A stretch of 21,504 nucleotides of DNA, taken from Armatimonadota bacterium. GTDB taxonomy: Bacteria; Armatimonadota; UBA5829. The notes beneath the pieces were generated by a model. The model did no database searches and was not told where the DNA came from. It worked only from the letters and a program-made list of their open reading frames with translations. Position numbers and translations under genes: made by a program. How positions within the stretch are numbered: position 1 is the first letter of the stretch; each line of letters begins with the position of its first letter. Below are positions 1-6,878 of this stretch, in pieces. The stretch lies in assembly GCA_023474015.1 (NCBI GenBank), contig JAMCYN010000106.1, positions 1 through 21,504 on the forward strand. The letters are read 5' to 3'.

Positions 1-2
1 AT

Positions 3-1070
3 TATGTTTACGACACGCTGACATATAAGTGGTCTGCGGGCGGAGGTTCGTGGAAGAACGGAGACACCGGTCAGTCCGTTATATGGATTGCGCCACCGAC
101 TCCCGGCAGCTACACGATCACTTGCACTATAAGCGACGCCGCGGAAATAACACCGCCCGCGACTGGCAATCGCAACGATGCGGACGTACAGAGGTCGGTG
201 ACGGTGAAGGTCATTGAAGTTAATATCAAACAGGGCACTACCGATATAACGGACCAAACCCAAGATACAATAGTAGGCAGGAACATAAGTCTCACGGGAG
301 AGGTATTGCCGGCAGGGACTACCGTGACTGCCCATCAATGGTCGGTTCCAGGCATCCGAATAGAGAACTACTCAGCCAGCGCCGACTCAGCAACGGTAAA
401 CGCTTTGGAGGGTGCTGAACTGCAGAATTCGAGCGTCAGCTACTACTGGGTTGACGGCGGAGATGGCCGCGAGGTTACATATACCGCCACTGTAGGCGGG
501 ACTCAGTGCTCCGGAAAGACCACCTTTAACGTGAAGAGGCCAACGGCTTCTGTTACCAGCACGACAGGCACTGTTGGTTTGTATACCGGGCCGGTTCTCG
601 GTTATGGGGGACCTGGCATCAGTTTCTCACGAACCATCACGGAACCCACAGGGTTCACAGGCGGAAGCACTCAGTGGGTTCAGGTAGTGAGCAGCACCTT
701 GCGTAGACGTCAGGATACATCCAGCGTATGGTGGAGATTAGAAGGTTCCAATCTGGTAGATACTACGTATCCCTACGCTACGAGTGCCAGCACTGATGAT
801 AGTCCGTCCACGGGACTTAGTACCAGTTATCCCACGGCCAGTGTAGCTGACTACTTCTATATGTACCTTGAGTACATACCGAGTGGGGGCGGAATAGAAG
901 TACCCTTAAGGAGGGTTTACTGGTACTGGAATGGCTACACTCATCTCGATGGTAGCTCTTGGTGGCTTGACTCCTCGGGAAACAATGCTAACCCAGCTGA
1001 TGCTGACTGTACGACTCTTCCTGAATGGAGCGCGAACGTTACAAGTCTTAGCTACCAGCAAGAGCAGTAG
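3..1070 (+). CDS. Exported Ig-like-domain protein, 5' end outside the window
   Basis: The frame is open from base 3 to the TAG at 1068-1070, giving 355 residues of a longer protein; the start lies upstream of the window. The first ~65 residues form an Ig/PKD-like beta-sandwich segment (GSWKNGDTGQSV, WIAPPTPGSYTI, then TGNRNDADVQ) that closely matches residues ~50-118 of the protein encoded at 2392-3807. A second Ig-like segment follows (roughly residues 68-180), then a Thr/Ser/Gly/Tyr-rich C-terminal part with many aromatic residues and no recognised catalytic motif. There are few Lys residues and no membrane segment, as in secreted or surface proteins. It precedes a BsuPI-like gene by 117 bp, the same arrangement as the module at 2.2-4.9 kb. 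I do not recognise a named family; a surface adhesive or scaffold role is inference. Confidence is high that it is coding, low on function. Confidence 0.85.
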   Translation, partial: YVYDTLTYKWSAGGGSWKNGDTGQSVIWIAPPTPGSYTITCTISDAAEITPPATGNRNDADVQRSVTVKVIEVNIKQGTTDITDQTQDTIVGRNISLTGEVLPAGTTVTAHQWSVPGIRIENYSASADSATVNALEGAELQNSSVSYYWVDGGDGREVTYTATVGGTQCSGKTTFNVKRPTASVTSTTGTVGLYTGPVLGYGGPGISFSRTITEPTGFTGGSTQWVQVVSSTLRRRQDTSSVWWRLEGSNLVDTTYPYATSASTDDSPSTGLSTSYPTASVADYFYMYLEYIPSGGGIEVPLRRVYWYWNGYTHLDGSSWWLDSSGNNANPADADCTTLPEWSANVTSLSYQQEQ

Positions 1071-1187
1071 CTGCGTATATGCAAATGCGGTAGATGCCAG
1101 CATCCTCTTGTCGGGGAATGACGATAACAGTGGATAACGTATATAGAAACGCAAGATACCCAGTTAATCAGATGGAGGCCAGAGAAC

Positions 1188-2102
1188 ATGAAACTCGAGA
1201 TTGGCAGAACACTAGCACTTTCAACTATCACTATAACGGTTTTCTTGTCTGTTTTTCTTGCTTTTGTTTGGGCATTCGCCACGGGAGTATTGGCTGCTGA
1301 AATGCCGCGCACTGTGCTCCGCGTTGATCCCGGCAACTCCCCTTCGCTGAGATTTAGGGAGGCGGATATGGGTGTGGTATCTGAGGGGTTCCAGCTAACA
1401 GCCGAACTAGCTCATCCAGTGGTTGCCCCTGGCGAGCCAGTCGTGATGACACTCACCATACACAATGTCAGCCAAAAGGAGCTTGTGTTGATGGAGAGCT
1501 ATCCGGAACACGATTACACGCTCAATATATTAAATGCTCATGGCGATCTACTTCAACCTACGAAAGACACGAGCTCGGTGTGGCGTAACATAAGCAAACA
1601 AGTTTTGCCGGGCAGCCATATAGTGTATAATTACTCATTAGATAAAGTCTATGATTTATCTACTGCGGGCGATTACTACATAACTGCGGGGCAAAAGGTG
1701 TTTAGACTGGATGGCGAGGGATATGCCGACGTTGTATCGAATACTGTTGTCCTGACAGTTACCGACAACCCACAGAACGCTCAGGCGGCTACCTCTCGGA
1801 GCATCCCAAGCAAGAACGAAAGGGCCGCAAAGTCGCACGACGCGTGCGCAAAGCCCCGATTAGTGGATGTCCGCCCAATACTTGTACGTCAGGGCTGCTC
1901 TCTCGTGTGGAGTGCCGATAAACGCAAAGCGACTGTAGTGGCAAGAGGTTTCAGCGCGACAATCCAGGCTGACAGCAATGTGATGGTCGTAGCCGGCAAA
2001 AAAGTGAAGATGTGGGGTCCGGCCAAGTTGGTGAATGGGCAGTTGCGCGCTCCAGGCGACGCCGTCTCAAAAATAACGGCGCGTTGCACATCTCGTGGCT
2101 GA
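1188..2102 (+). CDS. Exported protein: BsuPI-like domain plus copper-amine-oxidase-type stalk domain
   Basis: 304 residues. The ATG has a clear GGAGG ten bases upstream. Residues 1-37 are a signal peptide (hydrophobic stretch ~9-30, Ala-rich cleavage region VLAAE). Residues ~67-192 look like the BsuPI-like immunoglobulin-type fold (FQLTAELAHPVVAPGEPVVM, then LTIHNVSQKEL), which in related proteins is an extracellular beta-sandwich. After an Asn/Ser/Lys-rich linker, residues ~226-297 resemble the copper-amine-oxidase N-terminal-like stalk domain (VRPILVRQGCSLVWSADKRK, then VVAGKKVKMWGPAKLVNGQL). That domain is common in cell-surface proteins and does not itself imply amine oxidase activity. 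The gene lies downstream of an Ig-like protein and is followed 11 bp later by a hairpin-rich repeat. No enzymatic motif is visible. An envelope structural or inhibitor-like role is inference. Confidence 0.8.
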   Translation: MKLEIGRTLALSTITITVFLSVFLAFVWAFATGVLAAEMPRTVLRVDPGNSPSLRFREADMGVVSEGFQLTAELAHPVVAPGEPVVMTLTIHNVSQKELVLMESYPEHDYTLNILNAHGDLLQPTKDTSSVWRNISKQVLPGSHIVYNYSLDKVYDLSTAGDYYITAGQKVFRLDGEGYADVVSNTVVLTVTDNPQNAQAATSRSIPSKNERAAKSHDACAKPRLVDVRPILVRQGCSLVWSADKRKATVVARGFSATIQADSNVMVVAGKKVKMWGPAKLVNGQLRAPGDAVSKITARCTSRG

Positions 2103-2113
2103 CGGCCTGATGC

Positions 2114-2240
2114 CCGATGGTCCGGGATTTGCAATCCCGGACCAGGTTCCGAGGGTTTATGACCCTGAACCAAGGCTTTCCGTGGAGAGGTGAAGTCTGA
2201 ATCTTACCCGAAGTCGTGGGTTAAGACTGAACGCGTATCT
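2114..2240 (+). repeat. 127-bp hairpin-rich repeat, copy 1
   Basis: Almost identical to 4908-5034, in the same orientation. It holds (a) a perfect 11-bp-arm hairpin at 2119-2143 (arms GGTCCGGGATT and AATCCCGGACC, loop TGC); (b) a second stem around AGGGTTTATGACCCT, closed outside by GGTTC/GAACC; and (c) a looser stem between AGTCT...TTACCC and GGGTTAAGACT. Differences between copies in stem (b) keep pairing through a G-U wobble, which hints at a folded RNA. No T-run follows the first hairpin, so it is not a textbook terminator. The downstream gene's reading frame is open through the last ~45 bases of the repeat. It starts 11 bp after the previous stop codon. Confidence 0.85.
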
Positions 2241-2285
2241 CTTCGTATGGAACTTCCGTCAGCGGATTGGAAATCCGGAGAACCA

Positions 2286-2310
2286 GGTCCGGGATAACAT
2301 ATCCTGGACC
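2286..2310 (+). repeat. Third, degenerate copy of the GGTCCGGGAT hairpin
   Basis: Arms GGTCCGGGAT and ATCCTGGACC flank the loop AACAT; all ten positions pair, one of them as G-U. The left arm is the same as the first ten bases of the hairpins at 2119 and 4913. It lies 46 bp beyond repeat copy 1, in the open frame just upstream of the GTG at 2392, so this stretch is either decayed repeat DNA or altered coding sequence. Confidence 0.55.
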
Positions 2311-2391
2311 ACGCGGTCGGCATGCACAAAAATCTGGTATCCATACACGGATATCACAGGGGGAAACATAACCGCGCCTGCGGACGGAAGC

Positions 2392-3807
2392 GTGTATTGC
2401 CTCAACAGTGAAGTGACCTGCACAGTATCGAGCGCGACAGACGAGGACAGTCGTTATAATCCGAACGGAAATCCGCAGTGGACATATCCGTCCGACACAT
2501 TCAACAACTCGGATGCGTACGATTGGTCGGCAACTTACGGTTCCTGGAAGAATGGAGTGCACACAGGTCAGTCTGTTACCTGGATAGCTCCGGCCACGCC
2601 GGGGAGCTATACAATTTACTGCACCATAAAAGACGATGCAGTAATACCACAAGGAGAGACGGGCAATCGCAACGACGATCCGGATGTGCAGAAGTCGGTG
2701 ACGGTGTATGTGGTGGATCTTTCATACGTGGCAATCTCGCAGGTGAATGGGGTTGAATATGATCTCCCGGGAGGGTTTGGGGGAAGCAAGGTGTACGTGC
2801 CAACTTCAGGGTCGGCGCCGACGCTGCAATTTTATGCCAAGATTACTCCTGCGATAGCCGGAGTTACTGTCAACTGGAGTTTCACGGACCCCGACGAGCC
2901 GTCCGGGCACGTGCCGGACGACACAGATTCCAACGGAAACGACAACAATGGCTCGAACGCGGGTTTTGCTTCCAGCTCAAGCACAACTAACTCCAGTGGC
3001 GAGGCCACCGTCACTTTCACAGCGACGAACTATGGAGGTGATAACTTCAAGCTTAAAGCGACCCTGTGCAGCACCACGAAGGAGACTCAGGAATTCACCA
3101 TCTGGAAGAAGATTGCGTTTGAGGAGGAAGACGCCATTAGTGGGTACTCGTCCAGTCCCAGCAATATCGATGCCGAGTTGACGAAAACGTATGTCGAGCG
3201 GGTGGTAACCGCAAGCACGGGTGATACCATCCCGACGAATGATCAGTACCTCACGGACAGCGGTGCCTATGGACCAAGCAACGATTCAGACCGGGCTTCT
3301 CTTGCGCAAGAATACGATGACGATCCCACGACGGACGAGCAACTCATCACCGTGAGGGCAGAGTCTTCTGGACTCAACTATATTGGCAATGCAAACAAGG
3401 AGCCATACAGCTCCGGTACTAGCTATACGTTTGGAACCGCTGCTAGCGGAGCGATAGACTGGAACAATCAAGGCGACATGGCACCTGCTGAGAATGGCAA
3501 CACAGGTTTCCATTTTGGCGGATCCGCGCCGTGGGTCCTGGTCTACAATGACGCCATCAGTGCTGATGCGCTGGTTTTGGGCGTTACAGTTTCTAATAGA
3601 CTGAAGCGAACGGTGTGGCACGAAGTGGGCCACGCATTGGGTGTTACGCATGGCTACGGCGACGGAGTCTATAGCATTATGAATCAGATGCCCTGGTATA
3701 ATAGCCAGACGTCTGTCGATAGCGGGAGGTCCCTGGTCGTGAACATGCACTGGGCAGATGCCGAAGGCACGAGAGTTCGGCAAAGTTATGTTCCGAATGC
3801 GCAATGA
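2392..3807 (+). CDS. Ig-like-domain protein with a metzincin-type zinc metalloprotease motif, N-terminus unclear
   Basis: 471 residues from the GTG at 2392; the frame stays open upstream to a TGA at 2191-2193, but no ATG, GTG or TTG occurs between 2194 and 2391, and no signal peptide is visible. Residues before the GTG (ITAPADGS) look like part of the same domain, so the true 5' end may be lost. Residues ~50-118 match the Ig-like segment of the protein at 3-1070; a second Ig-like segment lies at ~120-245. The C-terminal ~200 residues carry HEVGHALGVTH (His410, Glu411, His414, His420), the HExxHxxGxxH zinc site of metzincins, then SIMNQM with Met430, which fits a Met-turn. This predicts an extracellular endopeptidase if it is exported. 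Stop at 3805-3807. The BsuPI-like gene follows 48 bp downstream. Either a pseudogenised or a re-started gene is possible. Confidence 0.75.
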   Translation: MYCLNSEVTCTVSSATDEDSRYNPNGNPQWTYPSDTFNNSDAYDWSATYGSWKNGVHTGQSVTWIAPATPGSYTIYCTIKDDAVIPQGETGNRNDDPDVQKSVTVYVVDLSYVAISQVNGVEYDLPGGFGGSKVYVPTSGSAPTLQFYAKITPAIAGVTVNWSFTDPDEPSGHVPDDTDSNGNDNNGSNAGFASSSSTTNSSGEATVTFTATNYGGDNFKLKATLCSTTKETQEFTIWKKIAFEEEDAISGYSSSPSNIDAELTKTYVERVVTASTGDTIPTNDQYLTDSGAYGPSNDSDRASLAQEYDDDPTTDEQLITVRAESSGLNYIGNANKEPYSSGTSYTFGTAASGAIDWNNQGDMAPAENGNTGFHFGGSAPWVLVYNDAISADALVLGVTVSNRLKRTVWHEVGHALGVTHGYGDGVYSIMNQMPWYNSQTSVDSGRSLVVNMHWADAEGTRVRQSYVPNAQ

Positions 3808-3855
3808 CTTGTGAACTTCGCAGTCCAAAGACCACAGGCGAAATTGGAGGTTCAA

Positions 3856-4860
3856 ATGATGAAGCTTAAGCGACTTAATATCTTGCAAACGCTGGCCGTG
3901 ATTGGCGCGGTCTTGATTCTTATCGTAGCTAACTGCCCGCCTGGATTGGCCGCAACAGAAGAAGCCAACGGCCTCAGGCTGTCGATTGATTTCAACAAGG
4001 CGTGTTACGTACTTGGCGAGCCTATTATTGTTCGCTTGTCCATCAGCAATGTTGGCACGGAACCAATCACGGAGCGCTGGTTTGCCTATACTCGCGGTTT
4101 CTATTTGGATCTGGAGAACGCGGCAGGTACAAGAGTTGGAATGGAAGAGCTGGAAAGTGAAAAGGAGCAGATCATCACCGACGTCGTGTGCGCTCTGCAG
4201 CCTGGGGAAACTGTGAGTACCGCATTCGATTTGACGCGAGGCGACATAGCAGCGTCCAGCCCGTTCTTCCCCAAGCTTGCGAGGATTTTGTTCCCGACTG
4301 AGCCGGTAATTCGGGAATACGTGGTCAAGCACGGCACGTACCGCCTGTTTGTGATGCACCGGTTGCAGATGAATAAGTCGGACGGTGAGGTACCCGCGTG
4401 CATGAAGGCGTCAAAGGAGTTTACTGTGCTCCCGCCAAATGACGAGCAGACGAAGGCGCTCGTGTTCTTTGAGACAATTCCTCGCTTTGACCGCGCGGGA
4501 GCTGAAGCGAGCCAGGCGAATGCGCTTGCCGATTATGACTTAGTTTGGAAGCAGTATCGGTCAACACCTTTCGCGCCTTATGCTCTCTATTACTCTGCCC
4601 GAATCCTTCAGCGGCAAGGCGATCTGACTAACGCCTTGGCAAAGTACTCCGAGCTTCGGCAGGCGTGCCCTGACTTCCCTCTTATCGCGGATTTGTTGTA
4701 CTACCAGGCTACCGCGCTAATAGATGCTGGAAAAGCGTCGGATGCGAAGGCCGTTGCGTCGCTTTTGGAGTCTCAGTTCAGCAATCACCTGGTTTCACCA
4801 GATGTAGCAACCAAGGAGAAAGGTTCTCCAGTTCGTCTGTTGCTGGATCGTCTTAGATAG
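3856..4860 (+). CDS. Exported protein: BsuPI-like domain plus TPR repeats
   Basis: 334 residues from ATG 3856, chosen because GGAGG ends 5 bases before it and the protein then starts with a good signal peptide (KLKR, hydrophobic ~10-27, cleavage near LAATEE). The frame extends further up to 3811 but that gives a poorer N-terminus. Residues ~38-215 contain a BsuPI-like beta-sandwich (LSIDFNKACYVLGEPIIVRL, SISNVGTEPI, LQPGETVSTAFDL). Residues ~242-312 hold two tetratricopeptide-like helical hairpins (YALYYSARILQRQGDLTNAL and DLLYYQATALIDAGKASDAK), a protein-protein interaction fold seen in envelope assembly factors. It follows the metzincin-motif protein by 48 bp and is probably cotranscribed. 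Compared with the protein at 1188-2102, the BsuPI-like half is shared but the C-terminal module differs (TPR instead of stalk). Function beyond an envelope or extracellular partner protein is not known. Confidence 0.8.
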   Translation: MMKLKRLNILQTLAVIGAVLILIVANCPPGLAATEEANGLRLSIDFNKACYVLGEPIIVRLSISNVGTEPITERWFAYTRGFYLDLENAAGTRVGMEELESEKEQIITDVVCALQPGETVSTAFDLTRGDIAASSPFFPKLARILFPTEPVIREYVVKHGTYRLFVMHRLQMNKSDGEVPACMKASKEFTVLPPNDEQTKALVFFETIPRFDRAGAEASQANALADYDLVWKQYRSTPFAPYALYYSARILQRQGDLTNALAKYSELRQACPDFPLIADLLYYQATALIDAGKASDAKAVASLLESQFSNHLVSPDVATKEKGSPVRLLLDRLR

Positions 4861-4907
4861 ATAAGCCGACAGGCGGGGCTTCTGTGTGTGCACCATACAG
4901 TGCACTG

Positions 4908-5034
4908 CCGATGGTCCGGGATTGCAAATCCCGGACCAGCTTCCGAGGGTCTAGGACCCTGAACCGAGGCTTTCCGTGGAGAGGTGAAGTCTGAATCTTA
5001 CCCGAAGTCATGGGTTAAGACTGAACTCATATCT
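4908..5034 (+). repeat. 127-bp hairpin-rich repeat, copy 2
   Basis: Second copy of the element at 2114-2240, starting 47 bp after the stop of the BsuPI/TPR gene. The main hairpin is at 4913-4937 (arms GGTCCGGGATT and AATCCCGGACC, loop GCA). The second stem reads AGGGTCTAGGACCCT, fully paired where copy 1 has a G-U. It is in the same relative place as copy 1: right behind a BsuPI-like gene. The rest of the gap from 4861 to 5168 has no convincing gene. Confidence 0.85.
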
Positions 5035-5041
5035 TGTTGGT

Positions 5042-5103
5042 GTTCGCACCCACGATATCGATGGCGTATCGTGACCTCACGAGTGCTGCGCTATGGTGCG
5101 AAC
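5042..5103. other. Nested stem-loop in the gap between repeat copy 2 and rodA
   Basis: Outer arms GTTCGCACC (5042-5050) and GGTGCGAAC (5095-5103) are perfectly complementary; directly inside the left arm CACGATA (5051-5057) pairs with TATCGTG (5067-5073). It could be an RNA structure or another decayed palindromic repeat. No T-run supports a terminator. Confidence 0.4.
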
Positions 5104-5168
5104 GATAATGTGTAATCGTCGCCGCTAATCCATAGAGCGGTTTGTATTCTTAATTCTTACCCTGGCTC

Positions 5169-5345
5169 ATGTTCTGTGACAACAACAGTCAGTGCTCGAA
5201 CTTTGTCTCGCAGACAAAGCATTGTGGCCTATCCAATGATGAGCTTAAAGAGTTCGTCAGGCCATTGCCTGCAAAGGATATGGACTGGGAGCGCTACATC
5301 TTCAGGAATGGGTTCGAAAAGCATGTGTTGGATATTAGAAGCTGA
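5169..5345 (+). CDS. Possible small protein, 58 residues
   Basis: An ATG at 5169 opens 58 codons ending in TGA at 5343-5345, overlapping the 3' end of rodA tail-to-tail by 11 bp. The product is mixed hydrophilic with two nearby Cys residues at the N-terminus (FCDNNSQCSNF) and a helix-like C-terminal half (SNDELKEFVRPLPAKDMDWE). The composition looks protein-like, but there is no Shine-Dalgarno sequence and no recognised family. A perfect 8-bp-arm palindrome lies inside it (5201-5219). It may be a decayed 3' fragment of a longer gene. Low confidence. Confidence 0.25.
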   Translation: MFCDNNSQCSNFVSQTKHCGLSNDELKEFVRPLPAKDMDWERYIFRNGFEKHVLDIRS

Positions 5346-6441
5346 TCTTATGCCGCCTCATACTCACGCCCTCGAGTAGTCCGATGGCCATCAAGTTGGC
5401 CATGAGGCTGCTGCCGCCGTAGCTGAACATCGGCAGGGGAACGCCGGTGACAGGCATAACCCCGACGGTCATGCCTATATTCACGATCACATGGAACGCA
5501 AGCATCCCCACCACTCCGGCGGCGATCGCGCGGCCGGTGGAATCCTCCGCCGCCCACATAATCGTCAGCCCGCGCCACAGGAGCATAAAGTAGAGCAGCA
5601 GGAGCCCCGCGGCGCCCACGAAGCCGGTCTCCTCGCCGACGACCGTGAAGATGAAGTCGGTATGCTGCTCAGGGATGAACCGCAGTTCGCGCTGCGTGCC
5701 TTTCAGAAAGCCTTTGCCGAGCATCTTCCCTGAGCCGATGGCAATTCTTGACTGCGTCACGTGATAGCCACTGCCACGGCGGTCGGCATCGGGATTGACG
5801 AACGTTATCACCCTGTTTTTCTGGTAGTCCTTCATCAGCCCCGGCACGAACCACGCCGTCAGCCCCAGCGCCGCCCCGACCGCGCAGAACAGGACAATGT
5901 TCTTGAAATCGGTCCCCATCACGAAGAGCATGGTTATCCAAATCGCGATCAGCACGAGGCTAGTCCCCAGGTCCGGCTGTTTGAAGATCAGGAGCATCGG
6001 GATAGCGAGGTAAATGAACGAACCGGCGAACACGCCCAGGCCGCGGATCCTATCCCGGCGCTCCGCGAGGAAAACCGCGAGCGTGATGATCATGATGATC
6101 TTCGCAAACTCGGATGGCTGGATGGTGAACGGCCCCACCCCGATCCACCGCTGCGCGCCCTTTGACTCATGCCCAGCGACAACCACAGCAATAAGCATAA
6201 GCACATTGAAGACATAGAGCTTCTTTGCGTGGCGGGTGTAGATCGTATGGTCTATGCTCGCGACGACCGCCGCGCCGACGCACCCGAGAACCGCCCACAT
6301 CATCTGGCGTTCCACGAATCCCGAGCCGGCCACCCCACCCCGGCTGGCGCTATAGATCATCGCGCAGCTAAAAGTGATAATCGCCCCGGTAACGAACAGC
6401 AGCGCGTAATCAAAGTTTTTCGCTAAATGACGTTCAACCAT
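5335..6441 (-). CDS. rodA: RodA, peptidoglycan glycosyltransferase of the SEDS family
   Basis: 368 residues with about ten hydrophobic membrane segments. SEDS polymerases join lipid II into glycan strands at the inner membrane; RodA works with a class B penicillin-binding protein in the elongasome that keeps cells rod-shaped. Visible family features are KGAQRWIGVGPFTIQPSEFA (the conserved RWI...PSE loop), KQPDLGTSLVL, the large loop GSGKMLGKGFLKGTQRELRF followed by IPEQHTDFIFTVVGEE, and the C-terminal signature NIGMTVGVMPVTGVPLPMFS followed by YGGSS. The length is normal for RodA and shorter than typical FtsW, and the N-terminus lacks an FtsW-like extension. No other mre or pbp genes lie nearby. 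The start at 6441 is the first Met of the frame; the Shine-Dalgarno sequence is weak. Confidence 0.93.
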   Translation of the reverse strand: MVERHLAKNFDYALLFVTGAIITFSCAMIYSASRGGVAGSGFVERQMMWAVLGCVGAAVVASIDHTIYTRHAKKLYVFNVLMLIAVVVAGHESKGAQRWIGVGPFTIQPSEFAKIIMIITLAVFLAERRDRIRGLGVFAGSFIYLAIPMLLIFKQPDLGTSLVLIAIWITMLFVMGTDFKNIVLFCAVGAALGLTAWFVPGLMKDYQKNRVITFVNPDADRRGSGYHVTQSRIAIGSGKMLGKGFLKGTQRELRFIPEQHTDFIFTVVGEETGFVGAAGLLLLYFMLLWRGLTIMWAAEDSTGRAIAAGVVGMLAFHVIVNIGMTVGVMPVTGVPLPMFSYGGSSLMANLMAIGLLEGVSMRRHKISF

Positions 6442-6470
6442 TTCCGCTCTCGCAATATCGCCCCTAACCT

Positions 6471-6476
6471 ATTATA
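6471..6476 (-). promoter_or_regulatory. Possible -10 box of rodA
   Basis: On the minus strand this reads TATAAT, 30 bp upstream of the rodA ATG. The hexamer 17 bp further upstream (ATCGGA at 6494-6499) is a poor -35, so the assignment is tentative. Confidence 0.35.
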
Positions 6477-6514
6477 ATATGTCATAGGGCTGATCCGATA
6501 GTCCCAAACTGCTG

Positions 6515-6859
6515 CATTCCGAAATTATGGCTCTCTTAATCACGAAAGAACGAAAGGCACGAAAACACGAAAAGGGAATACAGTGAACAGTGCAGGGTTA
6601 CAGTACCCCGTAGGTCCTGAGTAGCCCAGTAGAAGTCAGCTAATCATGAAAAGCTTGGTGGGCGTATCGAAGGGCCGGTTAACTCTGCACCAAGGGTTGT
6701 ACCTTCGGAGCCGCCCTTCGATACGCCCACCAAGGCCAGTGGAAACTCAATCACTTCGCTAGGGCTACTCAGGGCTTACGGAGTACCAGCTTCCTTCCCC
6801 CTTTCGTGTTTTCGCTCTTTCGTGTTTTCGTGATGAAAGAGCCCCTGAACTCGGAATGC
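6515..6859. repeat. 345-bp nested palindromic element
   Basis: Fills most of the 437-bp gap between the divergent rodA and M16 genes; I see no gene in it. Three nested pairs of inverted arms are visible: outer ~60-bp arms at 6515-6575 and 6799-6859 (both contain CATTCCGA, GGCTCT and CACGAAA runs); middle arms at 6601-6627 and 6762-6787 (sharing CTGAGTAGCCC and its complement); and a perfect 22-bp core at 6654-6675 and 6713-6734. It resembles a MITE or large REP-type element without a transposase. Its right end lies only 19 bp before the M16 start codon, so it probably sits inside that gene's 5' untranslated or promoter region. Confidence 0.8.
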
Positions 6860-6878
6860 GCCGATCTCAGGAGCAATC

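Noticed and set aside
2119..2143. Hairpin after the BsuPI/stalk gene as a rho-independent terminator
   Set aside because: The stem is perfect but is followed by AGGTTCC instead of a T-run, and it is part of a larger dispersed repeat.
3286..4359. Open frame of 357 codons on the minus strand
   Set aside because: It lies antisense across two plus-strand genes that have zinc-site, signal-peptide and TPR evidence; its product shows no domain and is rich in Arg, His, Cys and Asn.
5201..5219. Perfect palindrome CTTTGTCT-CGC-AGACAAAG as terminator of rodA
   Set aside because: No T-run follows on the minus strand and it lies inside a possible small reading frame.
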